In this document: in pieces, positions 44,479 to 55,346 of the stretch
Numbering within the stretch: the first letter of the stretch is position 1
Layout: each line of letters starts with the position of its first letter
Source: Okibacterium fritillariae
Lineage (GTDB): Bacteria > Actinomycetota > Actinomycetes > Actinomycetales > Microbacteriaceae
Direction of reading: 5' to 3'
NCBI RefSeq assembly: GCF_900167575.1
Contig: NZ_FUZP01000001.1
Location: forward strand, 1,054,001-1,118,000
DNA length: 64,000 bases
Translations under genes and position numbers: made by a program
Notes under the pieces: model-generated
Databases searched by the model: none
Seen by the model: the letters and a program-made list of their open reading frames with translations, nothing else
What the model was told of the DNA's origin: nothing

Positions 44479-47400
44479 GTGACTTTGCAGGGCATTACTC
44501 GAGCGCTTTCGCGCGCCTCCACGTTCGACGACGCCCTGGCGCATGCCAACCGTGACACCGATTTCTCGGTGGTCGACGGTCTGCGCGTGCCCCTCCTGGC
44601 GGGCCTGCTTGAACAGCGTCAACAGGCGGGCCTCCCCGCGGCCGCTCTCGTCATCGCGCCCACGGGCCGCGACACCGAGGGGCTGCGCGGGGCGCTGCAG
44701 AGCATCCAGCCGGGCACCCAGGTGGTCGAGTTCCCGTCGTGGGAGACCCTGCCGCACGAGCGTCTCAGCCCGAGCGCCGAGATCGTCGGCAAGCGCATCC
44801 AGGCGTTGCGGCGCATGAAGGAGTGGTCGGGAGAATCGCCGCTCGTCGTGGTCGCCTCGGTGCGCGCCGCCCTGCAGCCGCTCGCCGACAACCTCACCGA
44901 CTTCGATCCCATCACCCTGACGACGGGTGGCCGCGGCAACGACCTCGGGCAGCTCACGCTGCGCCTCGTCGACCTCGCCTACACGCGCGTCGACATGGTG
45001 TCTCGCCGGGGAGAATTCGCGGTGCGCGGCGGCATCCTCGACGTGTTCCCGCCTGTGGCCGAGCACCCCTATCGCGTCGACTTCTTCGGTGACGAGGTCG
45101 AGCAGATTCGCAAGTTCTCGGTCGCCGACCAGCGCTCGCTCCCCGAAGACGTGGGCTCGGTCGAGCTGCCGCCCAGCCGCGAGATGCTGCTCAGCGAGTC
45201 GGTGCGTCAGCGTGCCCGCGAGATGCAGCACGAGTTCCCCAGCCTGTCGAGCATGCTCGAAAAGATCGGCGAGGGCATCCCGGTCGAGGGGATGGAATCG
45301 CTGGCGCCCGCGTTGCTCGACCGCCTGGTCACCATCGCGCACTACCTGCCCGAGGGTGCGGCCGTTGCGGTCATGGCGCCCGAGCGGGTGGCTACGCGTG
45401 CCATCAGCCTGGCCGAGACCAACCGAGAGTTCCTCGCCGCCGCGTGGAGTGCCGCCACCGTGGGCGCCAACGCTCCCATCGACCTGGCGTCGGGTGAATT
45501 CATCCCGCTCGGCGAGCTGCGCGATGCGGTGCACGACGCCGAGAAGCGCGACCGTGAAGCATCCGGGTCGAAGAGTCGCCACCCGTGGTGGACCTTCAGC
45601 CCGTTCCAGCAGGGCCCCACCGACGTGCTGCCCGAAGAGCTCGAGATGGATGAACTGCTGGCCGTGCGCATCGACGCCGAGGCCGTGCCGAGCTTCCAGG
45701 GCAACGTCGAGGGCGCCATCGAACACGTGAAGACGCGCCTGGCCGAGGGCTGGACGGTGGCCGTGACGGCGCGCGGCACCGGCCTCGTCGAGCGCGCCGC
45801 CGACGTGCTCGCCGAGCGCGAAGTGGCCGCCCGCCCCGTCGACGAGCTACCCGCCGAGCCCGAGACCGGCATCGCTTACCTGCTGCAAGCCGACGCCGAG
45901 CACGGCTTCGAGGTGCCCGAGATCAAGTTCGCGGTCGTCAGTGAGACCGAGTTCTATGGGCGCACGGCCGGTTACGACTCCCGCGTCGTCAAGAAGCTCG
46001 CGTCGAGGCGCAAGAACGTCGTCGACCCGATGCAGCTCAAGGCCGGCGACTACGTCGTGCACCAGACGCACGGCATCGGCAAGTTCCTCGAGCTGTCGCA
46101 GCGCCAGGTGTCGTCCGGCGGCCGCAACGCCGTCAAAACCATGCGCGAGTACCTCGTGCTCGAATACGCGCCCTCGAAGCGCGGATACCCGGGCGACAAG
46201 CTGCTCGTGCCCACCGACCAGCTCGACCTCCTCACGCGATATGTGGGCGGCGAGGCGCCGCAGCTCAGCAAGATGGGCGGCTCGGACTGGTCGCAGGCGA
46301 AGGGCAAGGCGCGTCGTGCCGTGCGCGATATCGCCGTCGAGCTGGTGAAGCTCTATTCGGCCCGGATGGCGAGCAAGGGGCACTCGTTCCCGCCCGACAC
46401 CCCGTGGCAGCGCGAGCTCGAAGAGGCCTTCCCGTTCGCCGAGACGCCCGATCAGCTCACCACGATCGACGAGGTCAAGGCCGACATGGAACGGCCCATC
46501 CCCATGGACCGCCTGCTTTCGGGCGACGTCGGGTTCGGCAAGACCGAGGTGGCCGTGCGTGCCGCGTTCAAGGCCATCCAGGATGGCAAGCAGGTCGCCA
46601 TGCTCGTGCCGACCACGCTGCTCGTCAAGCAGCACTTCGAGACCTTCCAGGAGCGTTTCGCCGGGTTCCCCGTGCACCTGCGCGCGCTCAGCCGGTTCCA
46701 GACCGACAAAGAGGCGCGCGAGACGCTCGCCGGCATCACGCGCGGCGAGGTCGACATGGTCATCGGCACGCACCGGTTGCTCACCGACAACGTGCTCTTC
46801 AAAGACCTGGGACTCGTCATCATCGACGAGGAGCAGCGTTTCGGCGTCGAGCACAAAGACAAGCTCAAGAAGCTGAAGACCAACGTCGATATCCTCGCCA
46901 TGAGTGCCACGCCCATTCCGCGCACGCTCGAGATGGCCGTCACGGGCATCCGCGAGATGTCCACTCTGGCCACGCCGCCCGAGGAGCGGCACCCGATCCT
47001 GAGCTTCGTCGGGCCCTACAACGACAAGCAGGTGGCCGCCGCCATCCGCCGCGAGCTGCTGCGCGAGGGTCAGGTGTTCTTCGTCCACAACCGCGTCTCG
47101 TCGATCAACCGCATCGCGGCGCAGATTGCCGAACTCGTGCCCGAGGCCCGCATCGCCATCGCGCACGGTCAGCTGGGCGAAGCCGCGCTCGAGCAGGTCG
47201 TCGTGGACTTCTGGGAGCGCAAGTTCGACGTGCTGGTCTGCACGACCATCATCGAGACCGGCCTCGACATCTCCAACGCCAACACCATCATCATCGACCG
47301 CGCCGACAAGTATGGCCTGAGCCAGCTGCACCAGCTGCGCGGCCGTGTCGGCCGCGGACGCGAGCGTGCCTACGCCTACTTCCTCTACGACGAGAACAAG

Positions 47401-48117
47401 CCGCTCTCCGAGACCGCGCACGACCGGTTGTCGACCATCGCGGCCAACAACGAGCTCGGCAGCGGTATGCAGGTGGCGTTGAAGGACCTCGAGATCCGTG
47501 GCGCCGGAAACCTTCTGGGCGGCGAACAGGCCGGCCACATCGCGGGCGTCGGTTTCGATCTCTACCTGCGCATGATCGGCGAGGCTGTTTCAACCTTCCG
47601 CGGCGACGTGGCCGAGGGGCAGACCGAGCTGCGGCTCGAGCTGCCCGTCGACGCGCACATTCCCGAGGACTATGTCGACAGCGAGCGCCTGCGTCTCGAG
47701 GCCTACCAGAAGCTGTCGGCGGCCTCGGGCCCCGCGGCCAAGGACGACCAGATCCAGCTCGTCATCGAAGAACTCACCGACCGTTACGGCGAGCCGCCCC
47801 TCGCGGTGCAGAACTTGATCAAGGTGTCGCGCCTGCGTCAGCGTGCGCAACGGGCGGGGCTCAGCGACCTGGTCGCCATGGGGTCGAACGTGCGCGTGGC
47901 GCCGGCCGACCTGCCCGACTCGATTCAGGCGCGCCTGCGGCGCATGTACCCGGGCGCGAAATACCTCGCCCAGGCCAATGCGCTCGTCGTGCCGATGCCG
48001 CGCGTCGGCGATCAGCCGTTGCCCGACGCCGACCTGATCGACTGGGTGACGCAATTCCTGGGCGCGATCTTCCCCGACAGCAAGGAAACCGAGGCGGCCA
48101 CGCAGAACGCGGGCTGA
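44479..48117 (+). CDS. mfd: Transcription-repair coupling factor
   Basis: A 1212-aa protein of full family length. The UvrB-like N-terminal modules run to about residue 400, the RNA-polymerase-interacting (CarD-like) domain with QLKAGDYVVHQTHGIGKF at about 515-600, the translocase with Walker A GDVGFGKTEVA, DEEQRFG and SATPIPRTLE at about 650-1000, and the TRCF C-terminal domain after. It removes stalled RNA polymerase and recruits UvrA. The GTG at 44479 has TAGACT (44467-44472) exactly 6 nt upstream, a leaderless start. Confidence 0.96.
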   Translation: MTLQGITRALSRASTFDDALAHANRDTDFSVVDGLRVPLLAGLLEQRQQAGLPAAALVIAPTGRDTEGLRGALQSIQPGTQVVEFPSWETLPHERLSPSAEIVGKRIQALRRMKEWSGESPLVVVASVRAALQPLADNLTDFDPITLTTGGRGNDLGQLTLRLVDLAYTRVDMVSRRGEFAVRGGILDVFPPVAEHPYRVDFFGDEVEQIRKFSVADQRSLPEDVGSVELPPSREMLLSESVRQRAREMQHEFPSLSSMLEKIGEGIPVEGMESLAPALLDRLVTIAHYLPEGAAVAVMAPERVATRAISLAETNREFLAAAWSAATVGANAPIDLASGEFIPLGELRDAVHDAEKRDREASGSKSRHPWWTFSPFQQGPTDVLPEELEMDELLAVRIDAEAVPSFQGNVEGAIEHVKTRLAEGWTVAVTARGTGLVERAADVLAEREVAARPVDELPAEPETGIAYLLQADAEHGFEVPEIKFAVVSETEFYGRTAGYDSRVVKKLASRRKNVVDPMQLKAGDYVVHQTHGIGKFLELSQRQVSSGGRNAVKTMREYLVLEYAPSKRGYPGDKLLVPTDQLDLLTRYVGGEAPQLSKMGGSDWSQAKGKARRAVRDIAVELVKLYSARMASKGHSFPPDTPWQRELEEAFPFAETPDQLTTIDEVKADMERPIPMDRLLSGDVGFGKTEVAVRAAFKAIQDGKQVAMLVPTTLLVKQHFETFQERFAGFPVHLRALSRFQTDKEARETLAGITRGEVDMVIGTHRLLTDNVLFKDLGLVIIDEEQRFGVEHKDKLKKLKTNVDILAMSATPIPRTLEMAVTGIREMSTLATPPEERHPILSFVGPYNDKQVAAAIRRELLREGQVFFVHNRVSSINRIAAQIAELVPEARIAIAHGQLGEAALEQVVVDFWERKFDVLVCTTIIETGLDISNANTIIIDRADKYGLSQLHQLRGRVGRGRERAYAYFLYDENKPLSETAHDRLSTIAANNELGSGMQVALKDLEIRGAGNLLGGEQAGHIAGVGFDLYLRMIGEAVSTFRGDVAEGQTELRLELPVDAHIPEDYVDSERLRLEAYQKLSAASGPAAKDDQIQLVIEELTDRYGEPPLAVQNLIKVSRLRQRAQRAGLSDLVAMGSNVRVAPADLPDSIQARLRRMYPGAKYLAQANALVVPMPRVGDQPLPDADLIDWVTQFLGAIFPDSKETEAATQNAG

Positions 48118-48160
48118 CGCTCCCGGCTGAGCGCCGACCGCCTCACGACGTCGGCTGGCG

Positions 48161-48187
48161 CCCACAGGCCGGGTGACCAGCTGTGGG
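48161..48187. terminator. Hairpin between convergent mfd and nhaA
   Basis: CCCACAG (48161-48167), 13-nt loop, CTGTGGG (48181-48187), abutting the nhaA stop codon. Modest 7-bp stem; may serve both strands. Confidence 0.45.
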
Positions 48188-49357
48188 CTAGGTTGCGTGG
48201 ATGACCGCCGAAGCGGCCTTCTGGCGACGGTGCTGGCGTGCGAGCAAGCTGACGAAGATCGCGGACAACAGGATCGAGATCGTCGAGCCGAGCAGCACGG
48301 CGAGCGTGCCCTCATCCGCGATCTCGGGTTGGCGCGCGAACGCCAGCTCGTTCATGAGCAGCGAGACGGTGAAGCCGATGCCGCCGAGCGATCCCGCGGC
48401 GAGAAGCGACAGCGGCGTCAGATGCGGGCGCTGGCCCTTCGGTCCGAAGAAGCTCGCGATCCATCCGCCGAGGCCGATGCCGATCATCTTGCCGACCGGC
48501 AGAGCGATGAGGATGGCCCAGAACGGCGCGGCCAATTCGGAAACACCCACCTGGGGGATCGCAACGAGGGCCGCCGAGAACGCGAAGATCGGCAGCACGA
48601 ATCCGTTGGTGACGGGCTCGAGCGCGTGCCGGGTGCGCATGGCCGGTTTCAGCGCCATGGCCAGGCCGAGTGCCACGCCCGCGATGGTCGCGTGCACGCC
48701 GGAGAGCAGGACGACGCTCCAGGTCAGCACGCCGATGACCAGCATGGCGGCCATGACGAACGGGCGCGCGCGGGTGTGCAGCTGACGGCTCAGCGCGCCG
48801 AAGAGCACGACGCCGACGACGGCCGCTGCCAGCAGAATCAGGTTCGGCGATTCGGTGAAGAACACAGCAATGATGACGATCGCGATGATGTCGTCGAGGA
48901 TCGCCAGGGCGAGCAGGAAGATGCGCAGGCGTCCGGGCAGGCTGCGGCCGAAGACGGCCAGCACCCCGAGGGCGAAGGCGATATCGGTGGCGGTGGGGAT
49001 CGGCCATCCACCCTCGTAGCCCGAACCGGCCGTGACGATGAGATAGATGACGCTCGGCACGATGACGCCACCGAGGGCCGCGATGGCGGGGCGGATGGCT
49101 TTTGCCACCGTGTTGAGCTCGCCGGCCACGAGTTCGTGCTTCAGCTCGATGGCGGCGACGAAGAAGAAGATCGCCAGCAGGCCGTCGCTGATCCAGTGCC
49201 CGACCGAGAGGTCGAGCGGGGTGCCGGGGATCGCGAGATGGGCGTCTTGCAGGCCCATGATCGCGGGGCCGACGGCGGTGTTCGCCAGGATGAGGCCCAG
49301 CGCGGCCGCGGCGAGGAGGAAGAAGGCGGCGTAGCGCTCGGAACGAATGATGCTCAT
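48188..49357 (-). CDS. nhaA: Na+/H+ antiporter NhaA
   Basis: A 389-aa, twelve-helix antiporter. The ion-binding aspartate pair is in LALAILDDIIAIVIIA, with the upstream IPTATDIAFALGVLAVFG helix and the GGIGFTVSLLMNELAF helix also conserved. It exports Na+ or Li+ in exchange for protons, setting pH and sodium homeostasis. ATG 49357 has GGAGA 6 nt upstream and is preferred over longer upstream readings. That ribosome site lies in a structured leader (next entry) that can mask it. Confidence 0.95.
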   Translation of the reverse strand: MSIIRSERYAAFFLLAAAALGLILANTAVGPAIMGLQDAHLAIPGTPLDLSVGHWISDGLLAIFFFVAAIELKHELVAGELNTVAKAIRPAIAALGGVIVPSVIYLIVTAGSGYEGGWPIPTATDIAFALGVLAVFGRSLPGRLRIFLLALAILDDIIAIVIIAVFFTESPNLILLAAAVVGVVLFGALSRQLHTRARPFVMAAMLVIGVLTWSVVLLSGVHATIAGVALGLAMALKPAMRTRHALEPVTNGFVLPIFAFSAALVAIPQVGVSELAAPFWAILIALPVGKMIGIGLGGWIASFFGPKGQRPHLTPLSLLAAGSLGGIGFTVSLLMNELAFARQPEIADEGTLAVLLGSTISILLSAIFVSLLARQHRRQKAASAVIHAT

Positions 49358-49440
49358 GTTTCTCCGATTTCCCGGAAGACGGGTTCGACGATCGACTGAA
49401 GGAGACGCGCTCCTGCCGACCAGACTTCCCGGCACACCAG
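49358..49440 (-). ncRNA. Structured nhaA leader, candidate cation-responsive riboswitch
   Basis: A TAAGCT box (49446-49451) would start an 83-nt leader near 49440. On the minus strand: stem TGCCG/CGGCA (49434-49430 with 49418-49414) with loop GGAAGTCTGGT; hairpin AGGAG/CTCCT (49414-49410, 49404-49400); and a 3' segment CTTCC (49378-49374). CTTCC can pair with loop GGAAG (49429-49425) as a pseudoknot, or TTCCG (49377-49373) can pair with CGGAG (49366-49362) of the ribosome site. The two are exclusive, the logic of a translational riboswitch. Lithium/sodium-responsive RNAs upstream of nhaA are known in other phyla; I cannot assign this to one. Confidence 0.55.
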
Positions 49441-49507
49441 CATCTAGCTTATCGCCTGATTAGGCTGGATGCCGGAGCGCCCCCGTCATCCCGATCCGAG
49501 GAGAACC

Positions 49508-50248
49508 ATGGCATCTCAGCCCGCCGGCAACACCCCGATGGAGCGTCTCGTCGACGCCATGGCACAGATTCGCGACCGCTGCGTGTGGACGCAGGCCATC
49601 GACCACGACGCGCTCGTGCCGTACCTCATCGAGGAGAGCTACGAACTCGTCGAGGCGATCGAGACCGGCACGCGAGCAGAGCTCGTCGAAGAGCTGGGGG
49701 ACGTGTTGTGGCAAGTGCTGTTCCACGCCGAGATCGCCTCGCGCGCGGGCACCGAACCGTTCGACCTGGACGACGTGGCGCAGGCCGTGCTCGACAAGAT
49801 GGTGCCGCGGCATCCGCATGTCTTCGGCGACGAGGTTGCCACGACGCCCGAAGAAGTGATGACGCTGTGGTTCCGGGCGAAGGCCGCCGAGAAGTCCACG
49901 CGCACGAGTGTGCTCGACGGCATTCCGCGGGGGATGCCGGCGCTCGCCCTCGCCGACAAGGTGCTGTCGCGGGCGGCCAAGGTGGGGGTCGAGCCGCGCT
50001 CGGGTTCGTTCGAGGCTGAGTCCGCCGAGCCTGCCGAGCCTGCCGAGCCTGCCGAGTCCGCCGAATCCGCCGAGCCTGCCGAGCCTGCCGGGCCCGCTGC
50101 CTCTGGCGAGGATGCTGAGCTCGTGCTCGGGCGTCACCTCCTCCGTCAGGTCGACCAGGCTCGCCGAAACGGCCTGGATGCCGAACGTGCCTTGCGCCTC
50201 GCCGTCCGCGAACTCGAGGAAGACGTGCGGTCGAACGAAGCCCGCTAG
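49508..50248 (+). CDS. mazG: MazG nucleoside triphosphate pyrophosphohydrolase
   Basis: A 246-aa protein. The metal site is visible in YLIEESYELVEAIE and LVEELGDVLWQVLFH (EExxE...ExxD pattern), followed by HPHVFGD. MazG hydrolyses dNTPs and ppGpp-like nucleotides. Between about residues 172 and 204 an Ala/Glu/Pro repeat (units EPA and ESA) is inserted between the catalytic half and the C-terminal helical part. GAGGAGA lies 5 nt before ATG 49508. Its stop overlaps the convergent ABC permease stop by 4 bp. The enolase cluster downstream is a common actinobacterial neighbour of mazG. Confidence 0.93.
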   Translation: MASQPAGNTPMERLVDAMAQIRDRCVWTQAIDHDALVPYLIEESYELVEAIETGTRAELVEELGDVLWQVLFHAEIASRAGTEPFDLDDVAQAVLDKMVPRHPHVFGDEVATTPEEVMTLWFRAKAAEKSTRTSVLDGIPRGMPALALADKVLSRAAKVGVEPRSGSFEAESAEPAEPAEPAESAESAEPAEPAGPAASGEDAELVLGRHLLRQVDQARRNGLDAERALRLAVRELEEDVRSNEAR

Positions 50249-51405
50249 GCGATCCGGCTTCCGCGCGGCAGTCGGTGCGCGGGCGTGCGCGTGCGCGCGA
50301 CGCCCCACAGCAGGAGGCCACCGCCGAGCAGCACGTGCAGCGCCAGGCCAACGAACCAAGACGGCACGGTCGAGTTGAAGGTCTGTTCGGGCGTGGGGCC
50401 GTCGTCGTAGAACTCGCCGCCGGCCCGCGTGCAATCGTTCGTCACGACCTCACTCTCGGGCGGGATCTGGGCCGAACGGACGCCGATCGCGAGACCCGAG
50501 AAGAGATCGCGGGGCTGACCGTTTCCGTCGAAGTCGCCGGCCGCGGCATCGGCCAAGACGATGTAGGGGTTCGCGGCGAGGATGGCCCAATAGCGGTCGA
50601 ATCTCGGCACGTCGACCTCAGACACCTCGGGCGGGAGACAGACGGTGTTGATGATGTCGCCGGTGTCGGGGTCTAGGTTTTCGTCGCTGTAGTCGAGCGA
50701 GTAGTAGGTCTGCTTCTGCACGCTCTGGGTGGACACGCCACCGAGCGCGAAAGCGATGAGGGTGCCCACCGAGAGCGCGGCGACGACGAGATAGGTCACC
50801 GTGACCGAGAACAGCGGCCGCGTCAGAACGGCCGACAGCCCGACACCGATGGCGGCGACCACGGCGAGCTCGAGGGCGAGCACCGCGAGCGAGACGACGA
50901 TCGTGCGCGCGGACAGGTCGCCCGTGACGAATGCGATCAGGAGGAACGGCACCGAGACCACGAGGAAGGCGAGGGCGGTTATCCAGGCCGCCACGAATTT
51001 GCCGACGACGATCTGGCCCGCGCCGACAAGGGTCACCTGCGTGGTGGCGAGGGTTCCGGCATCCCAATCGCCGTTGACGGCGTTGCCCGAGAGCGCGGGC
51101 ACGATGAGCGTGCCGAGCAACAGGACGAAATAGATGATGACGGAGTAGTAGGAGCCGCCACCGCCGCCGAACGAATCACCGCTGCCGGTCAGGATGCCGA
51201 GCGGCACGCTGACGAGCAGCATGAGCACCACGAAGAGCCCGAGCAGCACATAGAACGAGACGCCGCGCACGCGCTGACGCAATTCGAGGCCGATGATGAC
51301 GCCGACGCCGCCGAACCAGCTCAGGCCGCGGGCGCGCGGCGCATCGCCGCTGGTCGGGGGAGTGTGCGGCACGAAGCGGCCGGGCTGCGGTTCGGTGGCG
51401 GTCAT
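50245..51405 (-). CDS. ABC-2 type exporter permease
   Basis: A 386-aa membrane protein. One helix near residue 55, then a five-helix group to about residue 215, a large extracytoplasmic loop (about residues 225-345) and a last helix: the layout of ABC-2 permeases with an ectodomain. No named family beyond ABC-2. It overlaps the ATPase gene upstream as ATGA and so forms an exporter with it. Substrate unknown. Confidence 0.85.
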   Translation of the reverse strand: MTATEPQPGRFVPHTPPTSGDAPRARGLSWFGGVGVIIGLELRQRVRGVSFYVLLGLFVVLMLLVSVPLGILTGSGDSFGGGGGSYYSVIIYFVLLLGTLIVPALSGNAVNGDWDAGTLATTQVTLVGAGQIVVGKFVAAWITALAFLVVSVPFLLIAFVTGDLSARTIVVSLAVLALELAVVAAIGVGLSAVLTRPLFSVTVTYLVVAALSVGTLIAFALGGVSTQSVQKQTYYSLDYSDENLDPDTGDIINTVCLPPEVSEVDVPRFDRYWAILAANPYIVLADAAAGDFDGNGQPRDLFSGLAIGVRSAQIPPESEVVTNDCTRAGGEFYDDGPTPEQTFNSTVPSWFVGLALHVLLGGGLLLWGVARTRTPAHRLPRGSRIA

Positions 51406-52400
51406 CGTCGGCCTCCGCGGTCGGTGATATCGAGGAAGGTGTGTTCGAGTTCGCCCACGGCGGGGGCGAAGGCGCTGATCGAGACGCCGCGGCCCACCAG
51501 GTCGGTGAGCAGGCGCGCGGCCTGTTCGTCGCCGCCCACTTTCACGAGCGTGCCGAGGTTGTCGGCCGAGATATGGGATGCCGGCAGCCCGAGTGCGAGC
51601 AGCGCGTGCCCGAGTGGCGTGCCCGCCGAGGTCGCCCGGATGCGCCAATCGCGCAGGCCGGATCGGGCGCGTGCCACCCGCTCGGCGCTGACGGTGGCGC
51701 CCTGTTCGATGTAGACGGCGGCATCGGCCATCTCGTCGAGTTCGGCGAGCACGTGTGACGACACCAGCACGGTCTTGCCCTGCCCCGCGAACTGGCGCAC
51801 GAGTTCGCGCAGCGAGGCCCGGGCTCCCGGATCGAGACCCGAGGCGGGCTCGTCGAGCACGAGCACCGAGGGGTCGTGCACGATGGCGCGCGCGAGCGAC
51901 AACCGCTGCTTCTGCCCGCGCGAGAGGGCGCGGCTGGCCTGGCTCGCCAGCGGAACCAGGTCGACGATGTGCAGCAGCTCGTCGGCCCGGCTGGATGCTT
52001 CATCTCGCGGCATGCCATAGAGCGCGGCCGTCGTGGTCAACGCCTGGCGCACGGTGAGGGCGCCCCAGGAGCCGAGCACGTCAGGCATCCACCCGAGTCG
52101 CCGCCGCACCTCGCGGGGTTGCGCCACCGGGTCGAAACCGGCCACGCGGATGCTGCCCTGCTGGGGTGCGAGCAGGCTCGCGAGCATGAGCATGAGGGTC
52201 GTCTTGCCCGAGCCGTTGGGGCCGATGAGCGCGGTCACCGAGCCGGGGTGCGCCTCGAACGATGCGTCGCGAACGGCGTGCACGGCGCCGAACGATCGCT
52301 TCACGTCTCTCACGATGATGCCCCCGTGCGGTGACGTGTCGTCGGATGTCGGGCCACGCCCGGTATCGACTTCGATGCTCACTCTTCCCCCTGCCGTCAT
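51402..52400 (-). CDS. ABC-2 exporter ATP-binding protein (CcmA class)
   Basis: A 332-aa ATPase with Walker A GPNGSGKTT, signature LSRGQKQRLSLARA (Arg in place of the usual first Gly of LSGGQ), Walker B LVLDEPASGLDPGAR and VSSHVLAELDEMAD. The C-terminal part after about residue 230 is a regulatory extension. ATG 52400 follows TATGCT (52412-52417) by 11 nt, so the leader is only a few bases. A GTG at 52382 with GGGGGA upstream is an alternative start. Confidence 0.88.
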   Translation of the reverse strand: MTAGGRVSIEVDTGRGPTSDDTSPHGGIIVRDVKRSFGAVHAVRDASFEAHPGSVTALIGPNGSGKTTLMLMLASLLAPQQGSIRVAGFDPVAQPREVRRRLGWMPDVLGSWGALTVRQALTTTAALYGMPRDEASSRADELLHIVDLVPLASQASRALSRGQKQRLSLARAIVHDPSVLVLDEPASGLDPGARASLRELVRQFAGQGKTVLVSSHVLAELDEMADAAVYIEQGATVSAERVARARSGLRDWRIRATSAGTPLGHALLALGLPASHISADNLGTLVKVGGDEQAARLLTDLVGRGVSISAFAPAVGELEHTFLDITDRGGRR

Positions 52401-52531
52401 CGGTCAGGCCGAGCATAGCCGCTGCGTGTGTCAGGGTCGTGACGGCTCTCCACAGGCGGCGAACCCCGTTCTTCTCCACAGCGGGCGGGTGGATGCGGGG
52501 GCCACACGCGCCCCGTGGAAGAATCGTGTGC

Positions 52532-53833
52532 ATGGCAACATCCGTGAACCCGCCGCGCGGCATGCGCGATTTCCTCCCCGCCGAGAAGGCGCGTCGTGAG
52601 CACGCGCTCGGCGTGATCCGCTCGGTCTATTCGGCCCACGGTTTCGACGAGATCGAGACCCCCGTCGTCGAGGACTTCGAGCGGCTGCATTCGGGTCTGG
52701 GTGGCGACAACGAGAAGCTCGCCTTCTCGGTGCTGAAGCGCGGGCTCGACGCCACGGCGCTGGCCCACGCGGCCGATTCCGGCGATCAGTCGGGGCTCAC
52801 CGACCTCGGGCTGCGGTTCGACCTCACGGTTCCCCTTGCCCGCTTCTACGCCACGCACCGCGCCGAGTTGCCACCCGTCTTCCGGTCGATTCAGATCGCA
52901 CCGGTCTGGCGCGCCGAGCGCCCGCAGAAGGGGCGTTACCGCCAGTTCGTGCAGTGCGACATCGACATCATCGGCGAGGCCGGGCCGTTGGCCGAGGTCG
53001 AGCTCATCACGGCCACGGCCGCCGCTTTGCGCACGCTCGGGCTCTCGGGCACGCGTGTGCGCATCAACGACCGTCGCGTGCTGCTCGGCCTTCTCGAGTC
53101 GTTCGGGTTCGCGGCCGGCGAGCACGCCCAGGTGCTCATCACCATCGACAAGCTCGACAAGATCGGCGCAGAGGGTGTCGTCGCCGAGTTGGGCGAGCGC
53201 AGCTCGTCGACCGATGCCGTGCAGGCGTTCGGCGCCTACCTCACGGCGCGGGTCGGTGAGGGTGTCGACGACACCATCCACCCCTTCGGGCTCGAGTCGA
53301 TCCAGCGCGAGGTGCCCGCGGGTGTCGCGCCCGAGGCGCTGCAGTCGCTCGCAGACATCGGTGCGGCCGTGCAGCAGGCCGACCCGGCGGCGGTCCTCGT
53401 CTTCGATCCGTTCCTCGTGCGCGGCATGGGCTACTACACGGGCACGATCTTCGAGATCGAGCACCCCGATTTCGGCTACTCGCTCGGCGGCGGCGGTCGC
53501 TATGACGGCATGATCGGCCGCTTCCTCGGCCAAGACGTGCCGGCCGCGGGCTTCTCCATCGGCTTCGAGCGCATCGTCGACCTCATCGAAGCCGACGCAT
53601 CGGGTGCTGCCGACCAGGTGGTGCTGGTGCACGACGCCGACGCTCAGCCCGCGCAGCTGGCTCTGCTCAAGACCGAGCTCGTGGCGGCGGGCAAGCGCGT
53701 GCGCCTCGAACGCCGCACCAAGAACCTCAAGGCCACCCTCGATCGCGTCGAAGCCGCCGGTTTCGGGGCATTCGCGTTCGTCGGGCGCGAGACGTCCTCG
53801 GCCGACCAGCTCGAGTTCAAGCCCCTCGGTTGA
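52532..53833 (+). CDS. hisS: Histidyl-tRNA synthetase
   Basis: A 433-aa class II synthetase. PPRGMRDFLP is motif 1 entry, WRAERPQKGRYRQFVQCDID motif 2, GMGYYTGTIFEIEHP the histidine-binding HisA region and GFSIGFERIVDLI motif 3; an anticodon-binding domain follows. The HisA string reads RGMGYYTG instead of the common bacterial RGLDYYTG-like form, fitting the second class of bacterial HisRS. AAGAAT lies 7 nt before ATG 52532, so the mRNA may be leaderless. Confidence 0.95.
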   Translation: MATSVNPPRGMRDFLPAEKARREHALGVIRSVYSAHGFDEIETPVVEDFERLHSGLGGDNEKLAFSVLKRGLDATALAHAADSGDQSGLTDLGLRFDLTVPLARFYATHRAELPPVFRSIQIAPVWRAERPQKGRYRQFVQCDIDIIGEAGPLAEVELITATAAALRTLGLSGTRVRINDRRVLLGLLESFGFAAGEHAQVLITIDKLDKIGAEGVVAELGERSSSTDAVQAFGAYLTARVGEGVDDTIHPFGLESIQREVPAGVAPEALQSLADIGAAVQQADPAAVLVFDPFLVRGMGYYTGTIFEIEHPDFGYSLGGGGRYDGMIGRFLGQDVPAAGFSIGFERIVDLIEADASGAADQVVLVHDADAQPAQLALLKTELVAAGKRVRLERRTKNLKATLDRVEAAGFGAFAFVGRETSSADQLEFKPLG

Positions 53834-53933
53834 CGCCCGAGGCGGCCCGGCAGATCGTTCTGCACAGGTCATCCAGCTGAACATTCATCAACAGGTCGAC
53901 ACACACGGATGCCCTCACACACCGTGTCGCTAG

Positions 53934-55274
<1,341 letters not shown>

Positions 55275-55286
55275 CAAGCACCTCTG

Positions 55287-55326
55287 AAAGCTCCGGGTGC
55301 TTCGCGTCAGCGACACCCGGAGCTTT
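55287..55326 (+). terminator. Terminator of eno
   Basis: AAAGCTCCGGGTG (55287-55299), 14-nt loop, CACCCGGAGCTTT (55314-55326): 13 perfect base pairs. It ends 20 bp before divIC, so it separates, or partly attenuates, the downstream genes. Confidence 0.85.
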
Positions 55327-55346
55327 CTGCGTCAGGAGGACGGCCC

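Noticed and set aside
49358-49451. A cobalamin riboswitch upstream of nhaA
   Set aside because: GCCGGGAA resembles part of the cobalamin aptamer, but the B12 box GCCACTG and the long aptamer are absent and the gene context does not fit.
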